Of a stretch of DNA of 64,000 bases, positions 24,850 through 33,418 are shown piece after piece. How positions within the stretch are numbered: the first letter of the stretch is position 1; each line of letters starts with the position of its first letter. This stretch comes from Paenibacillus sp. J23TS9 (GTDB lineage Bacteria > Bacillota > Bacilli > Paenibacillales > Paenibacillaceae): assembly GCF_018403225.1 (NCBI RefSeq), contig NZ_BOSG01000001.1:2790001-2854000 (forward strand), read 5' to 3'. A program made the position numbers and the translations under genes. The notes beneath the pieces are model-generated. The model was not told the DNA's origin. It saw nothing but the letters and a program-made list of their open reading frames with translations, and did not search any database.

Positions 24850-27801
24850 TCATTTCTCGACCTCGAGATTAAATTCTTTTCGCTTGATCGTGATTTCCTC
24901 ATTCATGGCTCTCACATAATTGTCCATCGTCTCACGCGGGTCTTCGCCCTGTACAACCACCCGGCGGAACGCATTATCAATATTCCGTCCTGTCAAATAC
25001 CCCCCTGGAACCTCCGGAATTCCCCTTACCCACTGCATCTGAGCCTGCAGCTTGTGAAGATCCTGAGTTGGCCATGGCAGCTGGGAGAGAGCATCCTTGT
25101 TGGCGGTCGGATAGCGGGCAGAAGCCCCCATGCGGATTTCCATTTGCCGTCCATAAGCGATCTGCGTATCTTTACTGGTCCACCATTTCATGAATTCCCA
25201 TGCTGCATCTTTATTGATCGTATGCTTGAACATGACGGTCGCCGAGCCGCTGCTGCCCACCTCATGGTGGAGCTTGCCGTCACTGCCAAGCGTTCCCGGT
25301 ACCGGCGCAAAGGACCACAGGCCTTTGATTTCCGGTGCAAATACGCTGAGCTTGTTGTACATGGTGTAGTCGACTATGCCGATCGGCATTTCGCCAGTCC
25401 GGAAACGGTTGGCAAAATCAACAGCGATCGGAATCTTATAATTGACATAAAAGTCTGTCCACTGCTTGAATTCCTGTATCCCCGTTTCAGAATCCAAATC
25501 AACGGCCTTGCCTCCATCCTTGTAAAACTGTCCCTGATTCTGGTATAAGAACATCGCGAAGCCCGGACTTGGCGGCATTGTGGCGATATTGTTGGTTGAC
25601 GATTCATTGCCTAAGGCATCGAGTGACCGCTGTGGCAATCCGAACTGCAGGTTATGCTTTTGCAGCACAGGGAGCATGTCATACACATCATCCCAGCTTT
25701 GCGGCACTTTCAGATGCAGCTCATCCTCCAGGATGTCCTTCCGGTAAAAGAGCATCGGGAAGGTCTGCTGCTCCGGCAGCGCGTAATAGGATCCGCCGTA
25801 TTCATAAGGGACAAGGGCGCTTGCATTAAATTGATCTTTCACCGTATTAAAATCCGGAAAAGACGACAGATCCTGCAGCGCGCTGCGGCTGGCATAATTC
25901 ACAGGGAGATCATTCCCGATCTGCAGGGCCACATCAGGTCCCTTGCCTGCTACGGTAGAAGGTAGAATGACATCCGATGCCACCAGCTTCAGGTTCACAT
26001 GGATCCCTGTTGTGGTTGTAAACTGATCATCGATCAGCCTTTTAATGACCTGTGCCTGGTCACGCGCAGAGGTGACCCACACGGAAATGCTTTCTTTGCT
26101 ATCATTTTCACTAGAAAAATCATCATAATTCTCATAGAAGGAGGCGAAGAAGGATTCCGTACCGGATACCATCTTCGTCCATGCACCGGCCTCTGGCTGC
26201 GGCAGCTTGCTGCCCGGTGAGCTCACGATTAAGTAATCGAGCGAGAGAGGCTGCTCGTTTACCGTCAGCATCCACGAGCTCAGCGCACCTACGTTAGTTT
26301 TGAAGGCTTCTATACGAGACGGTACAGTCTCCGGATTATCCGCCATATCTTTCAACTGGTATGCAACCGTATTAATGATCGATGTTCGCTCATCACTTTG
26401 ACCGGAAGGGCCTTCAATCGCTTTTGCAATACTGTACAGCTGTTCGCTGGACTCCCGGAACACCTTGGTCATCTCCGGAATCCGCTGCTCCAGGTTGTAG
26501 TCACGGAAGGTATCCGGAACCGTACCGGTGTAGCTGATGATTTTGCGGTACATTGCATTCAAGTCCAGAATGCTGGATTCGACGGAGCGCAGGATTGGTG
26601 CGATATCCCCGAGCGTAACCTCCATCCGGATCCGATGCTTCCCTTTGGTCAGATGAAAAAGATAGGGCTCGCTGCCGCCGGGACCAATCGTTTTCATCTG
26701 CCACGCGCTGCTGTATGGAAACGTGACGGTCTGCATTTCCTTAAATGGCAGTTTTCCGTCTATGTAAATCGAACGAAGCACGGATAGGCCCCGCAGATAG
26801 TTTTGCCGATTTTTAAGTGCAATCTGGTATAAACCATCCTGCGGCACATCAACTTCCCATTCCATCCACTGTCCCGGAAGTCTCCAGGCATAACCGCCCA
26901 TGGCGTTGTTGCGCAGCTTGGATACATGATAAGGTTCCACTGCCGGATTGGATCGGTCGTTGTACGGAAGAAGACTTGGTGAAGATTTATACAGAACCTG
27001 CTCTGCCTGCACTTTCATGGATACATCCGAAACCGGCTTCAGCCCTTCTTGTGAATATTGGGCAGCCATTTCGCTGTATGAGGGTAAAACATCCGGTGCC
27101 GACAGCTTAATCTGCCGGATGACTAGCGGCTCTTTGACCGAAGTCAGTGACAGGCTGTGTTTGCCTGCGGAAAAATAAAATTGAAACGGATCTTCGTAAG
27201 CCCCGGTACTGTCTTTCAAGGCAATATCCTGCCACAAATGCTCCTCGACCTGGTTGGGTGTCAGATCATTGCCGCGTTCATCCTGATCAAAGGATTCCTT
27301 TGCGTTTTTCCATACCCGGTTGAACACAAGGTTTTTTGCTTCCGTAAAAGGAACGGCGCCATCAATAGCGATCTCACGCTCAATATCGGAATCCTTGCCC
27401 GGTTCGGTATATACATTTAGCCGTATGTTGTACAGCCCTGCTTGCTTGATATCAAAATCCCATGTCACGCTGCCGGCATCCTGTGTGAGAATGGATTTGC
27501 CCTGCATGCCCTCATAGTTTTGCAGCACGGACACGTTCATTCCTTCGGCTTGGCTGTAGTGATCACCTTCGATCACAACATCCTCGGAAGGAGAAGTTGC
27601 GCCTTCATGTTTGGACAGATACTCTTCGTATCCTCCGGCTTTCATTGATTTTTTGATACCGCTGAGGTCCAGTTTTTCCGGCGTTTGCACGGCCGAGGCT
27701 GAAGCCTCGCGGGAAGATGGTCCCTGCGCAGCTGAAAGAATACCTGCGGCGAGTGACACCAGAAGCAGCATGGACGCTGCCTTGATTATCGGTCTGTGCA
27801 T
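24850..27801 (-). CDS. giant multidomain sugar-binding protein (beta-sandwich domains plus solute-binding domain)
   Basis: A protein of about 983 residues, roughly twice the size of a normal binding protein. A signal or anchor segment (about residues 6-24, no lipobox Cys) is followed by two carbohydrate-binding-module-like beta-sandwich regions: about 75-225 (A-G-L-Y-N-I-R-L-N-V-Y and A-G-K-H-S-L-S-L-T) and about 290-410 (D-G-L-Y-Q-I-A-L-K-N and K-G-K-H-R-I-R-M-E-V). A helical spacer spans about 410-530. The last ~420 residues are a family 1 solute-binding domain (G-K-G-P-D-V-A-L-Q-I-G-N-D, L-F-Y-R-K-D-I-L, and W-E-F-M-K-W-W near the end). The ATG at 27801 lies after AAGGGGGAG. It is the second binding protein of the operon. 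The domain reading is by pattern. Confidence 0.85.
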   Translation of the reverse strand: MHRPIIKAASMLLLVSLAAGILSAAQGPSSREASASAVQTPEKLDLSGIKKSMKAGGYEEYLSKHEGATSPSEDVVIEGDHYSQAEGMNVSVLQNYEGMQGKSILTQDAGSVTWDFDIKQAGLYNIRLNVYTEPGKDSDIEREIAIDGAVPFTEAKNLVFNRVWKNAKESFDQDERGNDLTPNQVEEHLWQDIALKDSTGAYEDPFQFYFSAGKHSLSLTSVKEPLVIRQIKLSAPDVLPSYSEMAAQYSQEGLKPVSDVSMKVQAEQVLYKSSPSLLPYNDRSNPAVEPYHVSKLRNNAMGGYAWRLPGQWMEWEVDVPQDGLYQIALKNRQNYLRGLSVLRSIYIDGKLPFKEMQTVTFPYSSAWQMKTIGPGGSEPYLFHLTKGKHRIRMEVTLGDIAPILRSVESSILDLNAMYRKIISYTGTVPDTFRDYNLEQRIPEMTKVFRESSEQLYSIAKAIEGPSGQSDERTSIINTVAYQLKDMADNPETVPSRIEAFKTNVGALSSWMLTVNEQPLSLDYLIVSSPGSKLPQPEAGAWTKMVSGTESFFASFYENYDDFSSENDSKESISVWVTSARDQAQVIKRLIDDQFTTTTGIHVNLKLVASDVILPSTVAGKGPDVALQIGNDLPVNYASRSALQDLSSFPDFNTVKDQFNASALVPYEYGGSYYALPEQQTFPMLFYRKDILEDELHLKVPQSWDDVYDMLPVLQKHNLQFGLPQRSLDALGNESSTNNIATMPPSPGFAMFLYQNQGQFYKDGGKAVDLDSETGIQEFKQWTDFYVNYKIPIAVDFANRFRTGEMPIGIVDYTMYNKLSVFAPEIKGLWSFAPVPGTLGSDGKLHHEVGSSGSATVMFKHTINKDAAWEFMKWWTSKDTQIAYGRQMEIRMGASARYPTANKDALSQLPWPTQDLHKLQAQMQWVRGIPEVPGGYLTGRNIDNAFRRVVVQGEDPRETMDNYVRAMNEEITIKRKEFNLEVEK

Positions 27802-27824
27802 GGGCTCCCCCTTTTCTCTTAGCA

Positions 27825-27860
27825 GTACCCCTATCCCTTTGCTCAAAGGAACAGGGGTAC
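27825..27860 (-). other. intercistronic stem-loop after binding-protein gene
   Basis: GTACCCCT at 27825-27832 pairs with AGGGGTAC at 27853-27860, with a CCCTTT/AAAGG inner stem. No T-run follows on the minus strand. It separates the small binding-protein gene from the rest of the operon, as at 7811-7839 and 44153-44192. Confidence 0.6.
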
Positions 27861-27888
27861 GCGTCAGAGTTACTATACTGCCGGTCGG

Positions 27889-29310
27889 TTATTTGCTGTC
27901 CTGAAGCAATTTATTAATGTTGGCTTCAAACTGTGGCTTAACCTTATCCACGGCGGTGGAAGGTGAGATTTTCCCGGTTGTGATATCCTTAACGACACCT
28001 TCAAACATTTTTCCGCCATCAGGGATCGCGTAATAGGAAATGTAGTCAATACTTTCAGACATTTGCTTGCGAGTATCGAGGGATTCCTTGTTTGGATAAG
28101 AGCTTTCCCAAGATTGCTGTGACAAATTTCTGCCGACATCATGCAGGCTGATCTCATCCATAATCTTTGCCGCTACATCCGCATGCTTCGAATACTTGGC
28201 TACCATGAACATGTTGCCAAAAGGCGTATAGGAGACGTATTTATCCGATTTCGGACCTTTCGGGAAGAACACATACCCGATTTCCTGGTTTTTCATATTG
28301 TCGAGCAGTCCGCCCAGCTCCCAGCTGAAGCCGCCGTACATGACGCCTTTGCCCGCCACAAATTCCTTGTTCGCATCTTCCGGAATCGGCTGCATGATGG
28401 ATTTGTCTTTGTTGTACAGATCGGAAACGAACTGCAGTGCCTCCATCGAATTTTCACTGTTCAGCGAGAATTTGATATTGCCTTCGGCATCCTTGTCAAC
28501 CGAGCCTTTATTGGAGTAGATCAACTGCTCCGTGAAAGAATTGATTTTTCCGTAAGCGCCGGCAATGCCGTAAATATCTGTTTTACCGTCGCCGTTGGTG
28601 TCTTTGGTTGCCTTTTTAGCGAAGTCGCGGAATTTATCCCAAGTCCATTCGCCTTTTTGCTGGAGTTCATACGGATCTTCGAGACCCAGCTTCTTCACGA
28701 GCGTTTTGTTGTAAAAAATACCGTATGGTGAAGGGGAAGAGTCGGTCATGCCGTACTGCTTGCCTTTAAAGCTGCCGCCCTTTTTCATCCAGCTGATATA
28801 TTTGGGATCATTCAAATCAAGTTTGTCGTCTACTGGTTGTATAAAATCTTTGTTGGCGAGCGTCGGGAAGGCCCAGAACAGCTCGAGGAGAACAATATCG
28901 GCAAATGGTGTGCCGGAGAGGGATGTCGTGGTGAAGTTTTCTACGTATTTGCCGTAATCGCCGAATTTCACAAATTCGATCTTGCAGTTGTATTTCTTTT
29001 CGACTTCTTCAATCAGCTTGATCTGCTCTTCTTCCGCAGGACCTTTTTCCTTGACCTGTCTCGGATCGGCATCATCATACCAGACGCCAATCTTGATCGT
29101 GTCTCCGCCCAAATCAGTCTTTTGCTCTTCAGGCGCAGCCGCCTGCTCTTTCTCAGGCTCTTTCTCCGCCTCTTTCGCAGGTTCTTCCTGCGTGGCTTTA
29201 TTGCTTTCATTGGAACTGCCTTCTTTGGTGCCGCCGCCTGCGCAGCCTGCAATGGTGAAAACAAATATCATGATTACGAGCAGCATGGAGAGTACCTTCA
29301 TCTTCTTCAC
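27889..29310 (-). CDS. sugar ABC transporter substrate-binding lipoprotein
   Basis: A family 1 solute-binding lipoprotein of about 473 residues. The start is GTG at 29310, seven bases after GGGGGA; an open frame continues 21 codons upstream without support. The lipobox is I-A-G-C with Cys23, followed by a Glu/Lys/Ala-rich linker of about 45 residues that would hold the domain away from the membrane. The body has D-P-R-Q-V-K-E-K, F-A-D-I-V-L-L-E and Y-N-K-T-L-V-K-K-L-G segments. It is the promoter-proximal gene of the operon and is set off by a stem-loop, so it is probably the most abundant product. How it shares work with the giant binding protein encoded next is not known. Confidence 0.92.
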   Translation of the reverse strand: MKKMKVLSMLLVIMIFVFTIAGCAGGGTKEGSSNESNKATQEEPAKEAEKEPEKEQAAAPEEQKTDLGGDTIKIGVWYDDADPRQVKEKGPAEEEQIKLIEEVEKKYNCKIEFVKFGDYGKYVENFTTTSLSGTPFADIVLLELFWAFPTLANKDFIQPVDDKLDLNDPKYISWMKKGGSFKGKQYGMTDSSPSPYGIFYNKTLVKKLGLEDPYELQQKGEWTWDKFRDFAKKATKDTNGDGKTDIYGIAGAYGKINSFTEQLIYSNKGSVDKDAEGNIKFSLNSENSMEALQFVSDLYNKDKSIMQPIPEDANKEFVAGKGVMYGGFSWELGGLLDNMKNQEIGYVFFPKGPKSDKYVSYTPFGNMFMVAKYSKHADVAAKIMDEISLHDVGRNLSQQSWESSYPNKESLDTRKQMSESIDYISYYAIPDGGKMFEGVVKDITTGKISPSTAVDKVKPQFEANINKLLQDSK

Positions 29311-29432
29311 GCGTTCATCCCCCATTTTCCGTTTCGGATTAGAATTGTTGAACCTGAATACAGAAAAGACCAATGAAACCTAAAGCAATAAAACCGATCA
29401 CCCCTCTGTCATTCGCGGAATTACGCAAAAAG

Positions 29433-29446
29433 AATGCGCTTACATA
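29433..29446. promoter_or_regulatory. candidate cre (CcpA) site in the leader
   Basis: On the minus strand TGTAAGCGCATTCT fits the cre pattern TGNAARCGNWWWCA except at the last base. It lies about 105 bases downstream of the promoter, inside the leader, where CcpA acts as a roadblock in related bacteria. Confidence 0.5.
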
Positions 29447-29534
29447 ATGTCTTTAAAACAATAAGCGATATGCCTTGCATCCTGAGGATAACAATCAGGA
29501 TCTGCCGCTTCATATATCATATTAGATATATCTT

Positions 29535-29548
29535 ATATACCGCTTACA
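29535..29548. promoter_or_regulatory. weak candidate cre at the transcription start
   Basis: On the minus strand TGTAAGCGGTATAT shares TGTAAGCG with the site at 29433-29446 but departs from the cre pattern at its last two bases. It begins seven bases after the -10 element. Confidence 0.35.
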
Positions 29549-29554
29549 CGAGTT

Positions 29555-29583
29555 ATTATAATCTGGAGCCTATATTTTGTAAA
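29555..29583 (-). promoter_or_regulatory. sigma-A promoter of the eight-gene transporter operon
   Basis: On the minus strand TTTACA (29578-29583), a 17-base spacer and a perfect TATAAT (29555-29560). The leader to the GTG at 29310 is about 240 bases and holds the two candidate cre sites and no other gene. The rest of the 29311-29741 interval holds the operator-like repeats and the regulator's terminator. Confidence 0.75.
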
Positions 29584-29695
29584 TAGTGAATATATCTTAT
29601 TATTTGTTATGATCTATTAATTATATCTAACATGGAGACTTACTTGAGACCCAGACTGTAAGCAAACGAGATGGACATATGCGTAAAAACAAAGC

Positions 29696-29727
29696 AAAAA
29701 GACCGGCCCCTTCTTGGGCCAGTCTTT
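29696..29727 (-). terminator. terminator of the GntR-LacI regulator gene
   Basis: AAAAAGACCGGCCC (29696-29709) pairs with GGGCCAGTCTTT (29716-29727). On the minus strand the stem runs into TTTTTGC. Confidence 0.8.
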
Positions 29728-29741
29728 ATAAGTCTTGAGAT

Positions 29742-30884
29742 TCAAATTTGCTCTTGGGCGGTATATTCATCGGATAATGCCGATGTTGACGCTCTTTCAA
29801 CGAGCCGGACCGGTGTCAGGACACGCTCGGGACTTTTGTCGCGCTCCTCGATCTGGCTGACAATCAGTTCGGCCGCCTTGCGACCGATTTCGCTGTAGTC
29901 CTGGGCAATCGTGGTCAGTGGGACTTCAACAAGGCTGGATATCATGTGATCATCGAATCCAGCAATCGACAGCTGTCCCGGAACCTGAACTCCCATATCC
30001 AGTGCGCTGCGCAGAAGATCAACAGCAAGATGATCATGCTCGGCCTGGATCGCCGTCACTCCGAGTTCCATAATCCTGCTGATCATATTTTTATAAAACA
30101 TATTGCTCGTGTCCATGTCCGCTTCACGGTAAAAATCAACAATGGTGAGCTCCGGATCGACGGGAAGTCCGTGATCCCTCAGCGCTTTGCAGTATCCCTG
30201 ATACCGGTCGCGCACCGAGCTCCGAAACTCAATAGCAATGCTGGATATAAAAGCGATCCGTTCATGCCCCAGCTCAATCATCTGCTTGGCAATCATATAA
30301 CCGCCATTGAAATTGTCGGATACCACGCTTGTTACCGGAAGGCTTTCCACGTACTGATCAATCATGACGAGTGGATAATCGTTCCAGTAGAGCACGTTTA
30401 GCACATCAATGTTACTGATCGTACTAATGGGATAGAGAATAATCCCGTTCGAGCCGTTTTTGGGAATACGCAGCAGAAACTCACGCTCACGCTCCTTGCT
30501 CCAGTTGCTGTTATGGATGCTCAAATAATATCCTTTGGTATCCAGATAATCCGTGGCTCCCTTGATGAAATCCAGTTCGCTTGTAGCCATATAAGGCAGA
30601 ATCATTGAAATAATCGGAGTGGACGTGTTCGCGCCCATTTCGCCCGGGCCGCCTCTTTGCTCCTGTTTTTTAACATAACTCCCGCTGCCCCGCTTACGGT
30701 ATATCAACCCTTCCCGTTCAAGCTCAATCAAGGCTCTTTTGGAAGTAATGCGGCTGACGCCGGACTGCTCTGCAAGCTCCACTTCGGTTGGAAGCTGCTG
30801 TTCTTCTTTATATTCACCGGATAGTATCTTTTCTTTCAAATCTTCCATGATGACTACATACAATGGTTTTTGGTTTGACTGCAT
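29742..30884 (-). CDS. GntR-LacI chimeric sugar regulator (AraR-like)
   Basis: A regulator of 380 residues. The N-terminal winged helix is of GntR type (about 1-70: L-P-T-E-V-E-L-A-E-Q-S-G-V-S-R then G-L-I-Y-R-K-R-G-S-G-S-Y-V). The C-terminal ~290 residues are a LacI/periplasmic-binding-type effector domain (G-A-T-D-Y-L-D-T-K-G-Y near 105; G-F-D-D-H near 330). This is the architecture of AraR. The ATG at 30884 has GGAAGTGAG ahead; a GTG three codons earlier is possible. It is a single gene with its own promoter and terminator, directly upstream of the large transporter operon on the same strand, so it is the likely local repressor; the effector sugar is unknown. Confidence 0.9.
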   Translation of the reverse strand: MQSNQKPLYVVIMEDLKEKILSGEYKEEQQLPTEVELAEQSGVSRITSKRALIELEREGLIYRKRGSGSYVKKQEQRGGPGEMGANTSTPIISMILPYMATSELDFIKGATDYLDTKGYYLSIHNSNWSKEREREFLLRIPKNGSNGIILYPISTISNIDVLNVLYWNDYPLVMIDQYVESLPVTSVVSDNFNGGYMIAKQMIELGHERIAFISSIAIEFRSSVRDRYQGYCKALRDHGLPVDPELTIVDFYREADMDTSNMFYKNMISRIMELGVTAIQAEHDHLAVDLLRSALDMGVQVPGQLSIAGFDDHMISSLVEVPLTTIAQDYSEIGRKAAELIVSQIEERDKSPERVLTPVRLVERASTSALSDEYTAQEQI

Positions 30885-30928
30885 TATACTCACTTCCAGT
30901 CTGTCCCTTTATTCACATACACGAATTG

Positions 30929-30974
30929 ATTATACCAAATCAAAGTTCGATTATGCAAACTAATATACCAAATT
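30929..30974 (-). promoter_or_regulatory. promoter and repeated operator-like motif of the regulator gene
   Basis: On the minus strand TTGCAT (30953-30958) and TATAAT (30929-30934) are 18 bases apart. ATTTGGTATA occurs twice here, at 30931-30940 over the -10 and at 30965-30974 upstream of the -35, which suggests autoregulation. The rest of the 30885-31225 interval holds the tdh terminator and nothing else recognisable. Confidence 0.6.
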
Positions 30975-31147
30975 GATAATCCGGCTCGAAATGATAGGAT
31001 ATAATAATCACCTATCATAACTGATTGGGGGCGGTCATTCTTCATTATAGTTCACCCTCTGTATCCATGACCCGTTTTAGGGTACGAGAAAACATCACTG
31101 CTCATCCAATCTTTGATGAGACTAGAGGGAAGTATTCATTAAAAATA

Positions 31148-31188
31148 GACTGTCCGCCATCATCCAAATTTGGACAACACGGACAGCC
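31148..31188 (-). terminator. terminator of the kbl-tdh operon
   Basis: GACTGTCCG (31148-31156) pairs with CGGACAGCC (31180-31188), allowing one wobble. On the minus strand TATTTTTAATG follows. Confidence 0.7.
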
Positions 31189-31225
31189 TATAACATAAAT
31201 TGCAGATATAATATTCCGTTTTCCT

Positions 31226-32188
31226 TTAAGCCTTCTTAGCAAGAACTTCCTTGGAACTCAGCTGGCTCAGCATATCTGATGTCATTGCATCCAAATCATA
31301 TTTTGCCTTGAAGCCCCATTCCGCAGCGGCGGCAGAGGCATCAATGAAATCCGGCCAGCTTTCGGCAATAGCCTGTCTCTTCGGATCCACCTGGTATTCC
31401 AGGACGAAGGACGGCATGTTTTTGCGTATAGAAGCAGCGATTGCTTCCGGATCTATGCTCATCGCGGTCACGTTAAACGCATTTCGGTGTATGAGCTTGG
31501 ATGCGTCTGCCTCCATCAGCTGAACGATTCCATCCAATGCATCCGGCATATACATCATATCCATATAGGTGCCTTTATCAATAAACGAAGCATAACGGCC
31601 TTTGCTGACTGCTGCGTAATATATCTCGACAGCGTAATCCGTCGTACCTCCTCCGGGTGGAGTCACATAGGAGATGAGGCCCGGAAAACGGATACCTCTG
31701 GTATCCAGGCCATATTTATGAAAATAATAGTCGCATAGAAGCTCACCGGACACTTTATTCACACCGTACATTGTGGTCGGACGCTGAATCGTGTCCTGCG
31801 GCGTATTGTCTTTTGGCGTCGACGGCCCAAATGCGCCGATAGAGCTTGGCGTAAAGAACTGGCAGCCCAGTTCTCTCGACACTTCAAGCGCATTGACCAG
31901 CCCGCCCATATTCAGATTCCAAGCCAAAAGCGGCTTCTCTTCGGCTGTTGCGGACAGAAGTGCCGCCAAGTGGATGACGGTGTCCACCTGATGCCGTTTG
32001 GCAATCTCAAACATGGCTTTATCATTCGTCACATCCAACGTTTCAAATGGGCCTGATCTTGTAATTTCATGCCCCGACATTCTCACATCGGTGGCAATAA
32101 CTTGGTCAGCACCATAAATATGTCTCAGTTTGGCGACCAGCTCCGATCCTATCTGGCCTAGTGCTCCCGTCACCAAAATTCTTTTCAT
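31226..32188 (-). CDS. tdh: L-threonine 3-dehydrogenase, short-chain (epimerase-like) type
   Basis: A 320-residue extended short-chain dehydrogenase. It has the NAD-binding G-A-L-G-Q-I-G loop near residue 8, the D-V-T-N-D segment near 53, and the catalytic Y-G-V-N-K (YxxxK) near residue 143. It oxidises L-threonine to 2-amino-3-ketobutyrate with NAD. By sequence alone it is only an 'NAD-dependent epimerase/dehydratase family' protein; the tdh call rests on the kbl gene 39 bases upstream in the same operon, whose enzyme cleaves this product. GGGGAGG precedes the ATG by seven bases. Confidence 0.88.
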   Translation of the reverse strand: MKRILVTGALGQIGSELVAKLRHIYGADQVIATDVRMSGHEITRSGPFETLDVTNDKAMFEIAKRHQVDTVIHLAALLSATAEEKPLLAWNLNMGGLVNALEVSRELGCQFFTPSSIGAFGPSTPKDNTPQDTIQRPTTMYGVNKVSGELLCDYYFHKYGLDTRGIRFPGLISYVTPPGGGTTDYAVEIYYAAVSKGRYASFIDKGTYMDMMYMPDALDGIVQLMEADASKLIHRNAFNVTAMSIDPEAIAASIRKNMPSFVLEYQVDPKRQAIAESWPDFIDASAAAAEWGFKAKYDLDAMTSDMLSQLSSKEVLAKKA

Positions 32189-32227
32189 CGTTATTCCTCC
32201 CCATTTGGCTTCCCCCGGCAGGCGGCT

Positions 32228-33418
32228 TTAGATAATTGACAATTCCTTGCCTACCTTTTCGTAAGTAGAAACAACCTGCTCAAGCATTTCTTTGCTGTGG
32301 GCAGCCGTAGGCATATTACGAATCCGCCCGGTTCCTTTAGGGACCGTTGGGAATACGATCGCTTTGGCATATACGCCTTCTTCATACAAACGCTTGCTGA
32401 ATTCCTGTGTCTTCACTTCATCCCCGATAATGCATGGGGTAATTGGCGTTTCGCTGTGGCCGACGTTAAATCCAAGCTTTTTCAGCTCGCTCTTCAGGAA
32501 ATCTCCGTTTTCCCAAAGCTTTTTGATCAACGTTTTGTCATTCATCAAAATATCCACCGAAGCGATACATGCAGCCACCGAGGCTGGCGGCATTGCTGTC
32601 GAGAACAGGAACGGACGGCTTCTCAGCTTCAACCATTCAATGAGCTTCTTCGTGCCGGCCACATATCCGCCAACGACGCCGATGGCTTTGGAAAGCGTAC
32701 CAATTTGAAAGTCGATCCGGTCGGACAATCCAAAATGCTTCACTGTTCCGGCTCCACCACCAAGAACCCCTGATCCATGTGCATCATCCACATAAGTAAT
32801 AAGATCAAACTCTTCTGCAATCTCCACGATTTCCGGCAGCTTCGCGATATCACCATCCATGGAGAACACCCCGTCGGTAATGACCATGATTTTATTGTAC
32901 AGACCTGATTCTTTGGCGGCTTTGGCCTGCGCTTTTAGATCCTCCATATCCGAATGCTTGAAACGGATGGTTTTGGCTCTGGACAAACGGCATCCGTCAA
33001 TGATGGAAGCATGATTCAGCTCATCGGATAAAATGGCGTCATTTTTGTCCATAACCGCAGAAATGGCAGCCATGTTACAGTTGAATCCCGATTGGTAGGT
33101 AATTACGGCCTCGGTGTGTTTGAATTCAGCCAGCTTCCGTTCCAATTCCAGATGCAGATCCAGCGTTCCGTTAATCGTTCTCACAGCACCGGCGCCTGCG
33201 CCGTATTTTTTCGTCGCCTGGACAGAAGCTTCGACCAGCCGTTCATCCGTAGCCAATCCCAAATAATTGTTGGAAGACAAATTAATCAGGTTTTTTCCTT
33301 CAATAAGAATGGTTGGTCCGTTCGGTCCCTGCAGAGGATCAATGACGTTGTATAAGCCCTTGCTCTTTAAATCCTCGATATTCTCCGTTAAAAACTGATC
33401 GAGTGAATGACTAGACAT
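32228..33418 (-). CDS. kbl: 2-amino-3-ketobutyrate CoA ligase (glycine C-acetyltransferase)
   Basis: A 396-residue PLP enzyme of the alpha-oxoamine synthase family, the normal Kbl length. It splits 2-amino-3-ketobutyrate with CoA to glycine and acetyl-CoA. Visible motifs are N-N-Y-L-G-L near residue 51, D-E-L-N-H-A-S-I near 133, D-D-A-H-G-S-G near 210, and the PLP-lysine loop [13 protein letters not shown] near 240. The ATG at 33418 lies seven bases after GGGAGGG; an upstream in-frame ATG at 33463 has no site. Together with the downstream dehydrogenase it degrades threonine to glycine. A small hairpin (TGTCCT/AGGACA, about 33444-33462) sits just before the ribosome site. Confidence 0.93.
   Translation of the reverse strand: MSSHSLDQFLTENIEDLKSKGLYNVIDPLQGPNGPTILIEGKNLINLSSNNYLGLATDERLVEASVQATKKYGAGAGAVRTINGTLDLHLELERKLAEFKHTEAVITYQSGFNCNMAAISAVMDKNDAILSDELNHASIIDGCRLSRAKTIRFKHSDMEDLKAQAKAAKESGLYNKIMVITDGVFSMDGDIAKLPEIVEIAEEFDLITYVDDAHGSGVLGGGAGTVKHFGLSDRIDFQIGTLSKAIGVVGGYVAGTKKLIEWLKLRSRPFLFSTAMPPASVAACIASVDILMNDKTLIKKLWENGDFLKSELKKLGFNVGHSETPITPCIIGDEVKTQEFSKRLYEEGVYAKAIVFPTVPKGTGRIRNMPTAAHSKEMLEQVVSTYEKVGKELSII

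Larger units (their letters stand above)
29526..29600. repeat. operator-like direct repeats flanking the promoter
   Basis: ATATATCTTAT occurs at 29526-29536 and again at 29590-29600, 64 bases apart, one copy on each side of the promoter at 29555-29583. A related TATATCTAA lies at 29622-29630. The first copy is part of the palindrome AGATATATCT. Two sites about six helical turns apart would allow a LacI-type repressor to loop the DNA; the regulator at 29742-30884 is the nearest candidate. Confidence 0.45.
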
